Under the pieces are notes generated by a model that ran no database searches, had not been told where the DNA came from, and was given only the letters and a program-made list of their open reading frames with translations. A program made the position numbers and the translations under genes. From assembly GCF_014201825.1 (NCBI RefSeq), contig NZ_JACHFJ010000003.1, forward strand, positions 276,244 through 340,243: a stretch of DNA of 64,000 bases, in the 5' to 3' direction. This DNA is from Acidocella aromatica. Lineage in GTDB: Bacteria; Pseudomonadota; Alphaproteobacteria; Acetobacterales; Acetobacteraceae. Positions 1 to 8,975 of the stretch are shown piece by piece. Numbering within the stretch: the first letter of the stretch is position 1; every line of letters begins with the position of its first letter.

Positions 1-1
1 T

Positions 2-739
2 GGAGTTGTGGCTAATGCCGGGAGCTTGACCCATGTGCTGCTCACCCAGCCTAGCTTGCGTCCCAGCCTGCGGCCGAAGCCTACAGTGCTTGCCCACGCT
101 TTGCGGAGCGGAGGTTTTCTGGCTCTTATCACCATTGCTGGCGCTTGCGCCTACGTGTTCGATAATGTGCTGGCGCTGCACTGGCTTGGCCCAGTCGTGG
201 CGGCGCAAATGGCGGTGGTGCTGCGTATGTGCATCACCGTGACCGGGTTGCTGGCGGTAGCGACGCAGGCGCTTTGGCCTGCTTTTGTCGAGGCCGTGGC
301 GCTGAACGATCATCGCTGGGTGGGGCGCACGCTGTTGCGTGGCACGCTAACGGTGGTGGGGTTGGCCTGTGCCGGGTCGGGGCTGATCGTGCTCGCAGGC
401 AATAAGCTGCTGGTGTTCTGGCTGCATCAGGATTTGCATTTGCCGTTGACACTGTTTCTCGCCATGGCGGGGTGGATTGTCGTTCTCATATTGCCGCGCG
501 TGGCCGCGCTGCTGCTTAACGCTACCGTGCGATATAAAGGGCAGTTCATTGCCCAAGCCGTCGCCACGGCGCTGGCATTGGCGCTCAAACCTGCCCTCGC
601 CGCCGCTTTTGGCGCCGCCGGGCTGCTGGCCGCAACGCCACTAACCGCCCTGTTCGTCCTCTGTCCCGCCTATGCTTGGCTCGCTTGGCGCCAGGTCGCG
701 GCGCCCCGTTTCATGAAAGCCCAACCATGTCGTTCCTGA
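2..739 (+). CDS. Polysaccharide flippase (Wzx/MATE-like), C-terminal part
   Basis: The reading frame is open at the left edge of the window, so only the C-terminal ~245 residues are visible. They consist of about six hydrophobic segments separated by short basic loops (for example residues with WVGRTLLRGTLTVVG), the pattern of the second half of oligosaccharide-lipid flippases of the MOP superfamily. A GTG at 8 could be read as a start, but codons continue upstream in frame. The next gene, a glycosyltransferase, starts inside this one with a 13-base overlap, so the two are likely co-translated. The role inferred is export of a lipid-linked glycan across the inner membrane. Without the N-terminal half the family assignment is moderate. 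Confidence 0.6.
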   Translation, partial: GVVANAGSLTHVLLTQPSLRPSLRPKPTVLAHALRSGGFLALITIAGACAYVFDNVLALHWLGPVVAAQMAVVLRMCITVTGLLAVATQALWPAFVEAVALNDHRWVGRTLLRGTLTVVGLACAGSGLIVLAGNKLLVFWLHQDLHLPLTLFLAMAGWIVVLILPRVAALLLNATVRYKGQFIAQAVATALALALKPALAAAFGAAGLLAATPLTALFVLCPAYAWLAWRQVAAPRFMKAQPCRS

Positions 740-1656
740 GCGTCATCACCCCCTGTTACAACGAGGAAGCCAATGTGGTGGAGCTGCATGCGCGGGTGGC
801 GGCAGCCATGGCCACGCTGGCGGACTGCACCTACGAGCATATCTTCATCGACAATGCCTCCACCGACCGTACCGTGGCGCTGCTGAGGGAGATTGCCGCC
901 AAGGATACGCGGGTGAAGGTCATCGTGAATGCGCGCAATTTCGGGCATATCCGCTCGCCGATGCACGCGCTGATGCAGGCCAAGGGAGAGGCGGTGATCA
1001 GCATCGTCGCCGATTTGCAGGACCCGCCGGAGATGATCCCCACCCTGGTGGAGAAATGGCGCGAGGGGTTTGATACCGTGCTATGCATCAAGCGCTCCTC
1101 CGAGGAGACGCCGGCCATGTTCTTCCTGCGCCGGGCCTATTACGCGATGGTGGAGCGCATGGCCTCGATCGAGACGATCCAGAACTTCACCGGCTTTGGG
1201 CTGTACGACCGCAAGGTGGTGGAGGCGGTGCGCGGCTTTGACGATCCATACCCGTTCTTTCGCGGCATGATCGCCGAGATCGGCCTGAATATCTGCAAGC
1301 TCCCCTACGATCAGCCCGTGCGGCGGCGCGGCATCACCAAGAATAATTTCTACACGCTTTACGATATCGGGATGCTCGGCATCACCAACCTCTCCAAGGT
1401 GCCGCTGCGGCTGGTCACGGCGTTTGGGTTCCTCTGTGCCTGTATCTCTTTCATCTCCGGGCTGCTGTATTTGCTCTACAAGCTCATCTTTTGGTCGAGC
1501 TTCACCGTCGGCATGGCGCCGCTGGTTATCGGGCTGTTCTTCCTGGGCTCGGTGCAGCTGGTCTCACTTGGGATCATTGGTGAGTATGTAGGGGCGATCC
1601 ACACCCAGGTGCAGAAGCGCCCCTATGTGATCGAGAAAGAACGCATAGGCTTCTAG
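727..1656 (+). CDS. Family 2 glycosyltransferase, polyprenyl-phosphate sugar synthase type
   Basis: Predicted 309-residue enzyme that transfers a sugar from a nucleotide donor to undecaprenyl phosphate, at the cytoplasmic face. The N-terminus (SVITPCYNEEANV) is the GT-A nucleotide-binding start of GT2 enzymes, ADLQDPPEMI around residue 100 is the acidic donor/metal motif, and two C-terminal hydrophobic helices (about 233-258 and 268-292) match the GtrB/DPM1/ArnC layout. The ATG at 727 lies within the end of the flippase gene; a longer in-frame extension to 676 was rejected because it would lie further inside that gene and has no family similarity. The next gene starts 4 bases after the stop. 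The substrate cannot be read from the sequence. Confidence 0.85.
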   Translation: MSFLSVITPCYNEEANVVELHARVAAAMATLADCTYEHIFIDNASTDRTVALLREIAAKDTRVKVIVNARNFGHIRSPMHALMQAKGEAVISIVADLQDPPEMIPTLVEKWREGFDTVLCIKRSSEETPAMFFLRRAYYAMVERMASIETIQNFTGFGLYDRKVVEAVRGFDDPYPFFRGMIAEIGLNICKLPYDQPVRRRGITKNNFYTLYDIGMLGITNLSKVPLRLVTAFGFLCACISFISGLLYLLYKLIFWSSFTVGMAPLVIGLFFLGSVQLVSLGIIGEYVGAIHTQVQKRPYVIEKERIGF

Positions 1657-1660
1657 CGCC

Positions 1661-2860
1661 ATGGCGTATCGCTACCGGATCAGCGCCATTGGGCTGGCGG
1701 CACTGGCGGTGTTCGCCGCGCTGCATGCGCTTGCTCTGCGGTTCTACGAGTTTTTTACCCGCGTGCAGGACGGCGTGGCCAAGGCGCATCCGTTTGTGGA
1801 CACGCTGGCGGTGCTGCAAGCCGGGGGCTGCTGGCGGGCTGGGGTGGATGTGTACCATCCCAGCGCCTGCCTGGATGGCGGGGTGTTCAACTACTCGCCC
1901 GTGCTGCTGCGGATCGGGCTGCTGGGGCTCGGCCCGCATGACACTTTGGCGGTGGGGCTGCTGCTCTGCCTGGCGTTCCTCGCGGCGCTGGCGCTGCTGC
2001 CTGCGCCAGCGCGCGGCGGGGAGTTCCGGCTGCGTCTGGCTGCCAGCCTCTCGCCCGCCAGCTATTATGCGCTGGAGCAGGGCAATCTGGATGCCGGGCT
2101 GTTTGCCGCCGTTGCCTTGGCTGTTTGGCTGCTCTGGCGGGTGCCAAAGCTGAGGCTGGCCGCCTATGGAATCTTCGCCCTGGGCGCGGCGGCGAAGTTC
2201 TACCCCGTTTCCTGCTTTGTCTTGGCTTTGCGTGAGAAGCGCCGCGTGGTGCTGGCCCTGGCTGGTGCCGGGCTGGCGGGGCTGGCCTTCGTGGCGTGGC
2301 GCTACGGGCATGGCGTAGCGGCGGCGCTGGCGATCATCCCTTCCGGCACGCCGTTCCGCGCCAGCTTCGGGCGTATCGATTTGCCGCGCGGGTTGGCGAT
2401 GCTGCATCTGCTGCATTTCCCGCCGGGGGCGGTCTCCTGGGCAATGGCGGCAGGCATGCTGGGCGGCGGCTGGACGTTGCGTAAGGGCTGGGCGCGGGCG
2501 CTGGCGGCGCTGGACGAGGGGAGGCGGCTTTATCTCGTCACAGGCGCGGTGGTCACGCTGTTCTGCTTCTTGGCGGCGCAGAATATCGAGTACCGCGCGG
2601 TGTATCTGCTGCTCACCTTGCCGGGATTGTGGCTGCTGGGGCGGCGCCGGTTGCTGGCGACGATCCTGCTGTTGCTTTGGGAGGCTGTGCCCCGGGCCCT
2701 TATCTCGGGGCTGGTGCAGCCTTATCTCCCAGCGGGGCCGGCGGTCTGGTTCTGGCTGCTGCGGGAGGGGCTTTGGTGGTGGGTGGCGTTGGAATTCACG
2801 GCTTTGTCATTTGCCTTCGTTGCCCGTCAGGCACCACGCTTGTTCCGCGTCAAAAATTGA
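1661..2860 (+). CDS. Multi-spanning glycosyltransferase-like protein (GT87/DUF2029 type)
   Basis: The 399-residue protein has roughly ten hydrophobic segments and looks like a GT-C fold polyprenyl-phosphate-dependent transferase of the DUF2029/GT87 kind. An acidic stretch in the first extracytoplasmic loop, followed by a YHPSACL segment, and the later EQGNLDAGLFA and AAKFYP segments fit that family (GNxD and K-YP motifs). It follows the GtrB-like enzyme by 4 bases, which is a logical pairing: one makes the polyprenyl-phosphate sugar, the other transfers it on the periplasmic side. Its stop codon lies inside the -35 element proposed for the next operon. The exact sugar and acceptor are unknown. 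Confidence 0.65.
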   Translation: MAYRYRISAIGLAALAVFAALHALALRFYEFFTRVQDGVAKAHPFVDTLAVLQAGGCWRAGVDVYHPSACLDGGVFNYSPVLLRIGLLGLGPHDTLAVGLLLCLAFLAALALLPAPARGGEFRLRLAASLSPASYYALEQGNLDAGLFAAVALAVWLLWRVPKLRLAAYGIFALGAAAKFYPVSCFVLALREKRRVVLALAGAGLAGLAFVAWRYGHGVAAALAIIPSGTPFRASFGRIDLPRGLAMLHLLHFPPGAVSWAMAAGMLGGGWTLRKGWARALAALDEGRRLYLVTGAVVTLFCFLAAQNIEYRAVYLLLTLPGLWLLGRRRLLATILLLLWEAVPRALISGLVQPYLPAGPAVWFWLLREGLWWWVALEFTALSFAFVARQAPRLFRVKN

Positions 2861-2885
2861 CGGTTTGGCCTGAATCCCATAAATA
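2857..2885 (+). promoter_or_regulatory. Candidate sigma-70 promoter of the sugar operon
   Basis: TTGACG at 2857-2862 and TAAATA at 2880-2885 are separated by 17 bases, just upstream of the NeuB-like gene at 2919. The -35 overlaps the stop codon of the preceding gene, so the six downstream genes could be transcribed independently of the glycosyltransferases. The -10 match is partial. Confidence 0.45.
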
Positions 2886-2897
2886 AACAATTGTTTA
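2884..2897. promoter_or_regulatory. 14-bp perfect palindrome at the proposed transcription start
   Basis: TAAACAATTGTTTA is a perfect inverted repeat that overlaps the end of the candidate -10 element and the expected start site. It could be an operator for a dimeric regulator, but AT-rich palindromes of this length can occur by chance in a promoter. No regulator gene is adjacent. Confidence 0.35.
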
Positions 2898-2918
2898 AGC
2901 CCCCGGGGAATCTGAAAA

Positions 2919-4043
2919 ATGCGTGCTTCGATTTTCGACAATCTCTTTGTGCTGGAGATGGCGAATAATCACTGGGGCGATGTGAATCGTGGCCTGAAGA
3001 TTATCGCGGATTACGCCAAGGTGGTGCGCTACAACAATGTGCGCGCCGCGATGAAGTTTCAGTTCCGTGACGTTGACAGCTTCATCCACAAGGATTTCAG
3101 GAGCCGCACCGATATCCGCTATATCAAGAAGACGCTGGATACGCAGCTCTCCTGGGCGGATTACCAGAAAATGGTCAGCGCCGTGCGCAATTCGAGCATG
3201 ATTTCGATGGCGACGCCGTTTGATGAGGCGTCAGTTGATAAATGCGTGGAGCTTGGCATCCAGATCATCAAGATCGCCAGTTCCGACATCAAGGATTGGT
3301 TCCTGATCGAGAAGATCGCCACCACCAAGAAGCCGGTTATCATCTCCACCGGCGGTTCGTCCCTTCGTGATCTTGATGATCTGGTCTCGTTCTTTGCCAA
3401 GCGGAACATCCCGCTGGCGATCAATCATTGCGTGTCGATCTATCCGTCCGAGGATCACGAATTGGAGATGAACCAGATTGACTTCCTCAAGGCGCGTTAC
3501 CCGGATAACGTGGTCGGCTTCTCCTCGCATGAATATCACGATTGGCATAATTCCATGCTGGTTGCATATGCGAAGGGCGCGCGGACCTTCGAGCGGCATA
3601 TCGATATCGATGCCGATGGTATTCCCGTCTCGCCCTATTGCTCGCTGCCGGAGCAGGTTGATACGTGGTTCAAGGCCTTCCACAAGGCCGAGGAACTGTG
3701 CGGCGGGTCTGCCGCCACCAAGCGCGTGCCGCCGGAGAAGGAAGTGCGCTATCTCGACGGGTTGGTGCGCGGTGTGTACGCCAAGCGCGATCTGCCCGCC
3801 GGGCATATCCTCTCCGATGACGATGTCTATCTCGCCATTCCACTGCAGAAGGGGCAGATCTCGTGCCGTGAGATGATGAAGGGCGAGGTACTGATCGGCG
3901 CGGTAACGAAAGATGCTGCATTGAACTTCAAGAATATCGACAGTCCCTATGGTGCCAATTCCACGCTGGCGAAGATGATCGAGCAGCGCGGTATCGACCC
4001 GCAGCCCGAGGCGGCGGCGAATAACGTCACGCGGCTGGGCTGA
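2919..4043 (+). CDS. NeuB-family synthase (N-acetylneuraminate synthase-like, with SAF domain)
   Basis: The 374-residue protein has the NeuB TIM-barrel signature: EMANNHWGD near the N-terminus, TPFDEASVD, IKIASSDIKD, ISTGGSSL and the GFSSHE segment, followed by a C-terminal SAF/antifreeze-like domain (VRGVYAKRDLPAGHILSDDDV, about residues 283-345). NeuB enzymes condense phosphoenolpyruvate with an aldehyde sugar to give a 3-deoxy-2-keto acid. There is no CMP-sugar synthetase or UDP-GlcNAc epimerase in the visible neighbourhood, so a sialic or legionaminic acid pathway is not supported here. Instead it opens a run of CDP-deoxysugar genes, and the TPP enzyme follows after 4 bases. Its real substrate is therefore an open question. 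Confidence 0.85.
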   Translation: MRASIFDNLFVLEMANNHWGDVNRGLKIIADYAKVVRYNNVRAAMKFQFRDVDSFIHKDFRSRTDIRYIKKTLDTQLSWADYQKMVSAVRNSSMISMATPFDEASVDKCVELGIQIIKIASSDIKDWFLIEKIATTKKPVIISTGGSSLRDLDDLVSFFAKRNIPLAINHCVSIYPSEDHELEMNQIDFLKARYPDNVVGFSSHEYHDWHNSMLVAYAKGARTFERHIDIDADGIPVSPYCSLPEQVDTWFKAFHKAEELCGGSAATKRVPPEKEVRYLDGLVRGVYAKRDLPAGHILSDDDVYLAIPLQKGQISCREMMKGEVLIGAVTKDAALNFKNIDSPYGANSTLAKMIEQRGIDPQPEAAANNVTRLG

Positions 4044-4047
4044 AGCC

Positions 4048-5826
4048 TTGCGCGTTGCGGATTACATTGCCGCGCTGGTGGCGGCGCATGGCGTAAAACA
4101 TTTCTTCACCGTGACGGGCGGCGGGGCGATGCATCTCAACGATGCGTTCTCCCGCAACAAGGATCTGCACGGCGTGTGCCTGCACCACGAGCAAGCCTGC
4201 GCGATGGCGGCGGAGGCGTATTGCCGCCTCTCGGGGCGCTTGGCGCTGCTGAATGTCACCACCGGGCCGGGCGGCATCAACGCGCTCAATGGCGTGCACG
4301 GGGCGTGGACGGATTCGATCGGCATGCTCGTCATCTCCGGGCAGGTGAAGCAGGAGACGATGGCGACGAGCTACGATCTGCCGTTGCGCCAGCTTGGCGA
4401 CCAGGAGGCGGATATCGTCGCCATGGTCAAGGGCATCACCAAATACGCCGTGGTGTTGCGCAAGAAGGAAGACGTCCGATACGTCGTTGAGAAGGCGCTG
4501 CATCTCGCGCAAACGGGCCGTCCGGGGCCGGTGTGGATCGATGTGCCGATGGATATCCAGGGCGCGCAGATCGACCCGGATATGCTGCACGGTTTTACGC
4601 CTGAACCGGAAGCGGCGGTGCCGGATGTGAGCGAAGTCACGGCGATCCTGCGCAACGCCAAGCGCCCGGTGATCATGCCGGGAACCGGCGTGCGCATCTC
4701 AGGCGCGTACGCGGATTTCCTGAAGCTGGTCGAGCGCACGGGATTTCCTGTTGCCACCGCATTCAATGCGCATGATGTGCTGCCGGATGATCATCCGGCT
4801 TATGTCGGTCGTCCGGGCACGGTGGGTGATCGCGCCGGGAATTTCGCCGTGCAGAATGCGGATGTCGTACTGATCCTCGGCTGCCGGCTGAACATCAGGC
4901 AGATTTCCTATAACTGGGAAAACTTCGCGCCGAATGCGGTCAAGATCATGGTCGATATCGACCCGGCGGAACTGGCCAAGCCGACGTTGAAGATCGAGAA
5001 GCCAGTTCTGGCGGATTTGAAAACGTTCATCCCGGCGCTGGTGCGCGAACTGGGCAATTTCACGCCCAGTGAAACGCAGCGTGGCTATCTCGCTTGGTGC
5101 CAGAAGCGCCGCAGCCGCTACCCCGTGGTGCAGCCGGAATACATTGATGATTCGCGCGGCATCAACCCGTACATTTTTGCGGACCGGTTGTTTGATGAGG
5201 CGGGTGAGACGGATGTTGTCGTCACCGCCAATGCCACGGCCTGTGTCACTACCTTCCAAGCGGCGAAACTAAAAGCCGGGCAGAGGATGTTTTCCAATTC
5301 CGGCTCGGCCTCGATGGGTTATGACCTGCCAGCGGCCATTGGCGCGGCTTATGCGGCACCGGAGCGGCGGATCATCTGTCTCTCTGGCGATGGCAGCTTC
5401 ATGATGAATATGCAGGAGCTGCAAAGCATCGTGGCGCAGAAGCTCAATATCAAGATCTTCTTGCTGAACAATGCGGGGTATTCCTCGATCAAGCAGACGC
5501 AGAGCGCGTTCTTCCCGGACAATATGTTCGGCTGCGATGAAAGTAATGGCGTGACCTTCCCGGATTTCTGCGCCGTTGCCGCCGCATTCCGCCTGCCGGT
5601 GCATCGTGTTTCTACACATGCGGAGCTGCCTGCGGTGTTGGCTGAGGTGCTGGCGGCACCCGGGCCGCAATTCTGCGAAATCATGCTGGACCCGGCTCAG
5701 ACTTTTGCGCCCAAGCTGTCCTCGCGCAAGTTGGAGGATGGGCGGATGGTGTCCTCTCCGCTGCATGACATGGCGCCATTTCTCTCACGTGAGGAGCTGG
5801 CGGAAAACATGTGGAGCGAGGCATGA
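4048..5826 (+). CDS. TPP-dependent enzyme, acetolactate-synthase-like (YerE-like candidate)
   Basis: The 592-residue protein has the three-domain layout of the acetolactate synthase/pyruvate decarboxylase family: catalytic glutamate E48 in LHHEQACAMAAEAY, a central domain, and the TPP/Mg motif beginning SGDGSFMMN (GDG at 447-449) and ending near LLNNAGYSS. A TTG start 4 bases after the NeuB-like stop is the only start consistent with the conserved N-terminus. No acetolactate synthase small subunit is nearby. With the downstream CDP-3,6-dideoxyhexose genes the closest known logic is YerE of Yersinia O:VI, which decarboxylates pyruvate and adds the two-carbon unit to a CDP-4-keto sugar. That function is inference from context. 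Confidence 0.8.
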   Translation: MRVADYIAALVAAHGVKHFFTVTGGGAMHLNDAFSRNKDLHGVCLHHEQACAMAAEAYCRLSGRLALLNVTTGPGGINALNGVHGAWTDSIGMLVISGQVKQETMATSYDLPLRQLGDQEADIVAMVKGITKYAVVLRKKEDVRYVVEKALHLAQTGRPGPVWIDVPMDIQGAQIDPDMLHGFTPEPEAAVPDVSEVTAILRNAKRPVIMPGTGVRISGAYADFLKLVERTGFPVATAFNAHDVLPDDHPAYVGRPGTVGDRAGNFAVQNADVVLILGCRLNIRQISYNWENFAPNAVKIMVDIDPAELAKPTLKIEKPVLADLKTFIPALVRELGNFTPSETQRGYLAWCQKRRSRYPVVQPEYIDDSRGINPYIFADRLFDEAGETDVVVTANATACVTTFQAAKLKAGQRMFSNSGSASMGYDLPAAIGAAYAAPERRIICLSGDGSFMMNMQELQSIVAQKLNIKIFLLNNAGYSSIKQTQSAFFPDNMFGCDESNGVTFPDFCAVAAAFRLPVHRVSTHAELPAVLAEVLAAPGPQFCEIMLDPAQTFAPKLSSRKLEDGRMVSSPLHDMAPFLSREELAENMWSEA

Positions 5827-6617
5827 TCGACAGCTCGCGCGGGATCAAGGCGGTTATCCTCGCGGGTGGGCGCGGCTCGCGTCTCTCGGAGGAGACCGAT
5901 ACCAAGCCGAAGCCGATGGTCGAGATCGGCGGGCGGCCGATCTTGTGGCATATCATGAAGATCTATGCCGAGCATGGCATTTCGGACTTCATCATCTGCC
6001 TGGGTTACAAGGGCGAGAAGATCAAAGATTATTTCTACAACTATAATCTCTATTCGTCCGACATTACTGTTGATTTGCGTTCCGGCGCCACCATCCATCA
6101 GAGCCAGGCCGAGGATTGGCGGGTGACGCTGGTGGAGACCGGGCTAGAGACGCAGACCGGTGGACGGTTGCGGAAGATTCGGAAATATTTGGGTCAGGAC
6201 GAGGTCTTTTGTATGACCTACGGCGATGCCGTGGCGGATATCGATATCACTGACGAGATCGCCTTCCACCGTGCGCATGGCAAGCTGGCCACCGTGGCGG
6301 CGGTGCGGCCGTTGGCGCGGTTCGGTGCGCTGCATATCGATGGCGATGCCGTGGATCGGTTCGAGGAAAAACCCGCTGAGGAATCCGGCTTGATCAGCGG
6401 TGGGTTTTTTGTGCTTAACCCAAAGGCCCTGGACCTGATCGATGGCGATGCAACGCTGTGGGAAAAAGCGCCGATGGAGCGGCTGGCTGCTGCGGGGCAG
6501 TTGCAGGCTTATCGCCATAACGGCTTCTGGCAGCCCATGGATACGCTGCGAGACCGGATGGCACTCGAACACCTTTGCGAAGCTGGGCAAGGACCCTGGA
6601 TGACATGGCAAGTCTGA
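5823..6617 (+). CDS. rfbF: Glucose-1-phosphate cytidylyltransferase
   Basis: The 264-residue enzyme makes CDP-glucose from CTP and glucose 1-phosphate. It begins with the nucleotidyltransferase loop AVILAGGRGSRLSEET and the lysine-bearing KPKPMVEIGG segment, and has IICLGYKGEKIKDYFYNY, which is characteristic of the RfbF subfamily rather than RfbA or GalU. The start codon overlaps the TPP gene stop as ATGA, which implies translational coupling; a longer reading frame start at 5811 would overlap further and was not chosen. Its presence directly before a CDP-glucose dehydratase fixes the pathway as CDP-activated deoxysugar synthesis. Confidence 0.92.
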   Translation: MIDSSRGIKAVILAGGRGSRLSEETDTKPKPMVEIGGRPILWHIMKIYAEHGISDFIICLGYKGEKIKDYFYNYNLYSSDITVDLRSGATIHQSQAEDWRVTLVETGLETQTGGRLRKIRKYLGQDEVFCMTYGDAVADIDITDEIAFHRAHGKLATVAAVRPLARFGALHIDGDAVDRFEEKPAEESGLISGGFFVLNPKALDLIDGDATLWEKAPMERLAAAGQLQAYRHNGFWQPMDTLRDRMALEHLCEAGQGPWMTWQV

Positions 6618-7666
6618 CGCATGCGGTTCCACGTTCGCAGTTCTGGGTGAACAAACGCGTTTTCATTACGGGACATACGGGGTTCAAAGGTGGTTGGCTA
6701 ACGCTGTGGCTTTCGCAACTCGGGGCGGTGCTGCGCGGTTACGCGCTGCCCCCTGATACGCAGCCGAACATCTTTACCAGTTGCGGTGTTGAGTGGCTGA
6801 TCGAGCATCAGCTCGGCGATGTCCGCGATGGTGAAACGCTGACGGCGGCGATGCAGGAGTTCAAACCGGATATCGTGCTGCATCTGGCGGCGCAGCCTCT
6901 GGTGCGTGCCTCCTACGCGCGCCCGATGGAAACCTACGCCACCAACATCATGGGCACGGCGAATGTGCTGGATGCGGCCCGCCAGACGCCGAGCGTGCAG
7001 GTGGCGGTGATTGTGACCAGCGACAAGGTGTACGCCGAGAACGCCGAGGCGCATGAGGAAACATCGAGGCTGGGCGGGCATGATCCGTATAGCGCCTCGA
7101 AGGCCTGTGCCGAGCTGGTGGCTGCGTCCTTCCCATTGCCGGAGGGGTTGAAGCTGGCGACGGTGCGGGCGGGTAATGTGATTGGCGGGGGCGATTGGGC
7201 GCAGGACCGTCTGCTGCCGGATTTCTTCAAGACCATCATGGCGGGTGAGTTCCTGACTATCCGCAACCCGCGGGCCATTCGGCCATGGCAGCATGTGCTG
7301 GAGCCGCTCTGCGGTTATCTGCTAGCCGCAGAGCATATGTGGACGAATGATGAGCAGCGCAACACGTGGAATTTCGGCCCGTCGCAGAGCAGTACTGTGA
7401 CCGTGCAGACAATCGCCGGTAAGCTCTGCGCGCTGTGGGGGCAGGGGGCGTTTTTTACCGTGATGCCCGACGAAAACCCGGTGCATGAGGCGCCGGTGCT
7501 GCGCCTGAACGCGAAGAAGGCGTGGCAGGATCTCGCCTGGCGGCCGGGGATGACGCTGGACGAGGCGCTCGCCGCCACGGTGGCGTGGTACCGCGCTTTT
7601 CAGGCCGGTGAGTCGATGCGCGATTTTACTCTCTCCCAGATTAAGGCATTCGGCCAATATGAGTGA
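6605..7666 (+). CDS. rfbG: CDP-glucose 4,6-dehydratase
   Basis: The 353-residue short-chain dehydrogenase converts CDP-glucose to CDP-4-keto-6-deoxyglucose using bound NAD. The N-terminus carries [17 protein letters not shown], the extended glycine-rich loop typical of RfbG; VTSDKVY and the YSASK catalytic Tyr/Lys pair follow, and [16 protein letters not shown] is also diagnostic of the family. The gene starts at ATG 6605, 13 bases inside rfbF; an upstream start at 6575 would extend the overlap without family support. It supplies the substrate of the following RfbH-type dehydrase. Confidence 0.92.
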   Translation: MASLTHAVPRSQFWVNKRVFITGHTGFKGGWLTLWLSQLGAVLRGYALPPDTQPNIFTSCGVEWLIEHQLGDVRDGETLTAAMQEFKPDIVLHLAAQPLVRASYARPMETYATNIMGTANVLDAARQTPSVQVAVIVTSDKVYAENAEAHEETSRLGGHDPYSASKACAELVAASFPLPEGLKLATVRAGNVIGGGDWAQDRLLPDFFKTIMAGEFLTIRNPRAIRPWQHVLEPLCGYLLAAEHMWTNDEQRNTWNFGPSQSSTVTVQTIAGKLCALWGQGAFFTVMPDENPVHEAPVLRLNAKKAWQDLAWRPGMTLDEALAATVAWYRAFQAGESMRDFTLSQIKAFGQYE

Positions 7667-8975
7667 AGCAGAGGCGCTGCGGCGCCAGATTTTGGAGCTG
7701 TCCGCACGCTACGCGGAGCTCGCGCACGCTCCCAAGCCATTCGTGGCTGGAGAGTCTGCCGTGGCGGTTTCGGGCAAGGTGTATGGCGCGCCGGAATTGG
7801 TGAATCTTGTGGATTCCTCGCTGGATTTCTGGCTTACCACCGGCCGCTTCAACGACGAGTTCGAAGCCAAGCTCGCCAAGGCGGCAAAGAGCCGTTACGC
7901 GTTGACAGTGAATTCCGGGTCTTCAGCCAATCTGCTGGCGGTGACGGCGCTGACCAGCCCAAGCCTGGGGGTGGCTGCGCTGAAGCCGGGTGATGAAGTC
8001 ATCACCTGCGCCACCGGCTTCCCGACCACGGTGAACCCGGTGCTGCAGAACGGGCTGGTGCCAGTGTTCGTCGATGTTTCGCTGCCTACCTATAATATCG
8101 ACGTCGCGGCGATCGAGGCGGCGATCACGCCGCGCACTCGCGCCATCGTGCTCGCGCATACGCTGGGGAATCCGTTTGATCTTGGCGCGATCACCGCGAT
8201 TGCGAAGAAGCATGATCTGCGCCTGATCGAGGATTGCTGCGACGCGCTGGGCGCGAAATATGACGGCGAGGCCGTGGGCAGTTTTGGCGAGATCGGCACG
8301 CTGAGTTTCTATCCGGCGCATCACATCACCACCGGTGAGGGCGGGGCGGTTTTCACTAAGTCAAGCCAGTTCAAGCGGATTCTTGAGTCGTTGCGTGATT
8401 GGGGGCGTGATTGCTGGTGCCCGCCGGGGCATGACAACACCTGCAAGCAGCGCTTCTCCTGGCAGCTTGGTGGGCTGCCGGTGGGGTATGACCACAAATA
8501 TATCTACTCGCATCTCGGTTATAATCTGAAGATGACCGACATGCAGGCGGCGGTGGGCGTGAAGCAGCTGGACCGGCTGGATGAGTTCGTCGCCGCGCGC
8601 AATGCCAATTACGCTTATCTGCGCGCCGGGCTGAAGCGGTTCGAGGAGTTCCTCATCTTGCCTGAGGCGATGCCGAATGCGGAGCCTTCCTGGTTCGGCC
8701 TGCCGCTCACCATCCGGCCCGGCACGCCTTATACGCGCGATCTGCTGGTGAACCATCTCAACCGTGCGCGCATCGGCACACGCTATCTGTTCGGCGGCAA
8801 TCTCATCCACCAGCCTTACATGAAGGGGCAGAATTACCGCGTGGCCGGGCCGACGCCCAATGCCGATCTGGTGATGAACGCGACTTTCTGGATCGGCGTA
8901 TTCCCCGGGCTGGAGCAGCCGCATCTCGACTACGTGCTGGCGAGCTTTGACGAATTCTTCCGCCTGTATGCTTGA
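7659..8975 (+). CDS. rfbH: CDP-4-keto-6-deoxyglucose 3-dehydrase (E1/RfbH type)
   Basis: The 438-residue protein belongs to the DegT/DnrJ/EryC1 fold but shows the features of the PMP and iron-sulfur enzyme E1. The usual PLP-binding lysine is replaced by histidine in [14 protein letters not shown] (H221/H222), and cysteines C194, C252, C254 and C262 reproduce the C-X57-C-X1-C-X7-C 2Fe-2S pattern. It removes the C3 hydroxyl to give, with an E3-type reductase, CDP-3,6-dideoxy-4-ketohexose. No ascD/E3 ferredoxin-type reductase is visible in the window, so electrons must come from elsewhere. It starts 8 bases inside rfbG, continuing the coupled chain. Confidence 0.93.
   Translation: MSEAEALRRQILELSARYAELAHAPKPFVAGESAVAVSGKVYGAPELVNLVDSSLDFWLTTGRFNDEFEAKLAKAAKSRYALTVNSGSSANLLAVTALTSPSLGVAALKPGDEVITCATGFPTTVNPVLQNGLVPVFVDVSLPTYNIDVAAIEAAITPRTRAIVLAHTLGNPFDLGAITAIAKKHDLRLIEDCCDALGAKYDGEAVGSFGEIGTLSFYPAHHITTGEGGAVFTKSSQFKRILESLRDWGRDCWCPPGHDNTCKQRFSWQLGGLPVGYDHKYIYSHLGYNLKMTDMQAAVGVKQLDRLDEFVAARNANYAYLRAGLKRFEEFLILPEAMPNAEPSWFGLPLTIRPGTPYTRDLLVNHLNRARIGTRYLFGGNLIHQPYMKGQNYRVAGPTPNADLVMNATFWIGVFPGLEQPHLDYVLASFDEFFRLYA

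Noticed and set aside
4048..5826. TPP protein as the normal acetolactate synthase IlvB
   Set aside because: No small subunit or ilv genes nearby; embedded in a CDP-deoxysugar operon. Still possible, but less likely.
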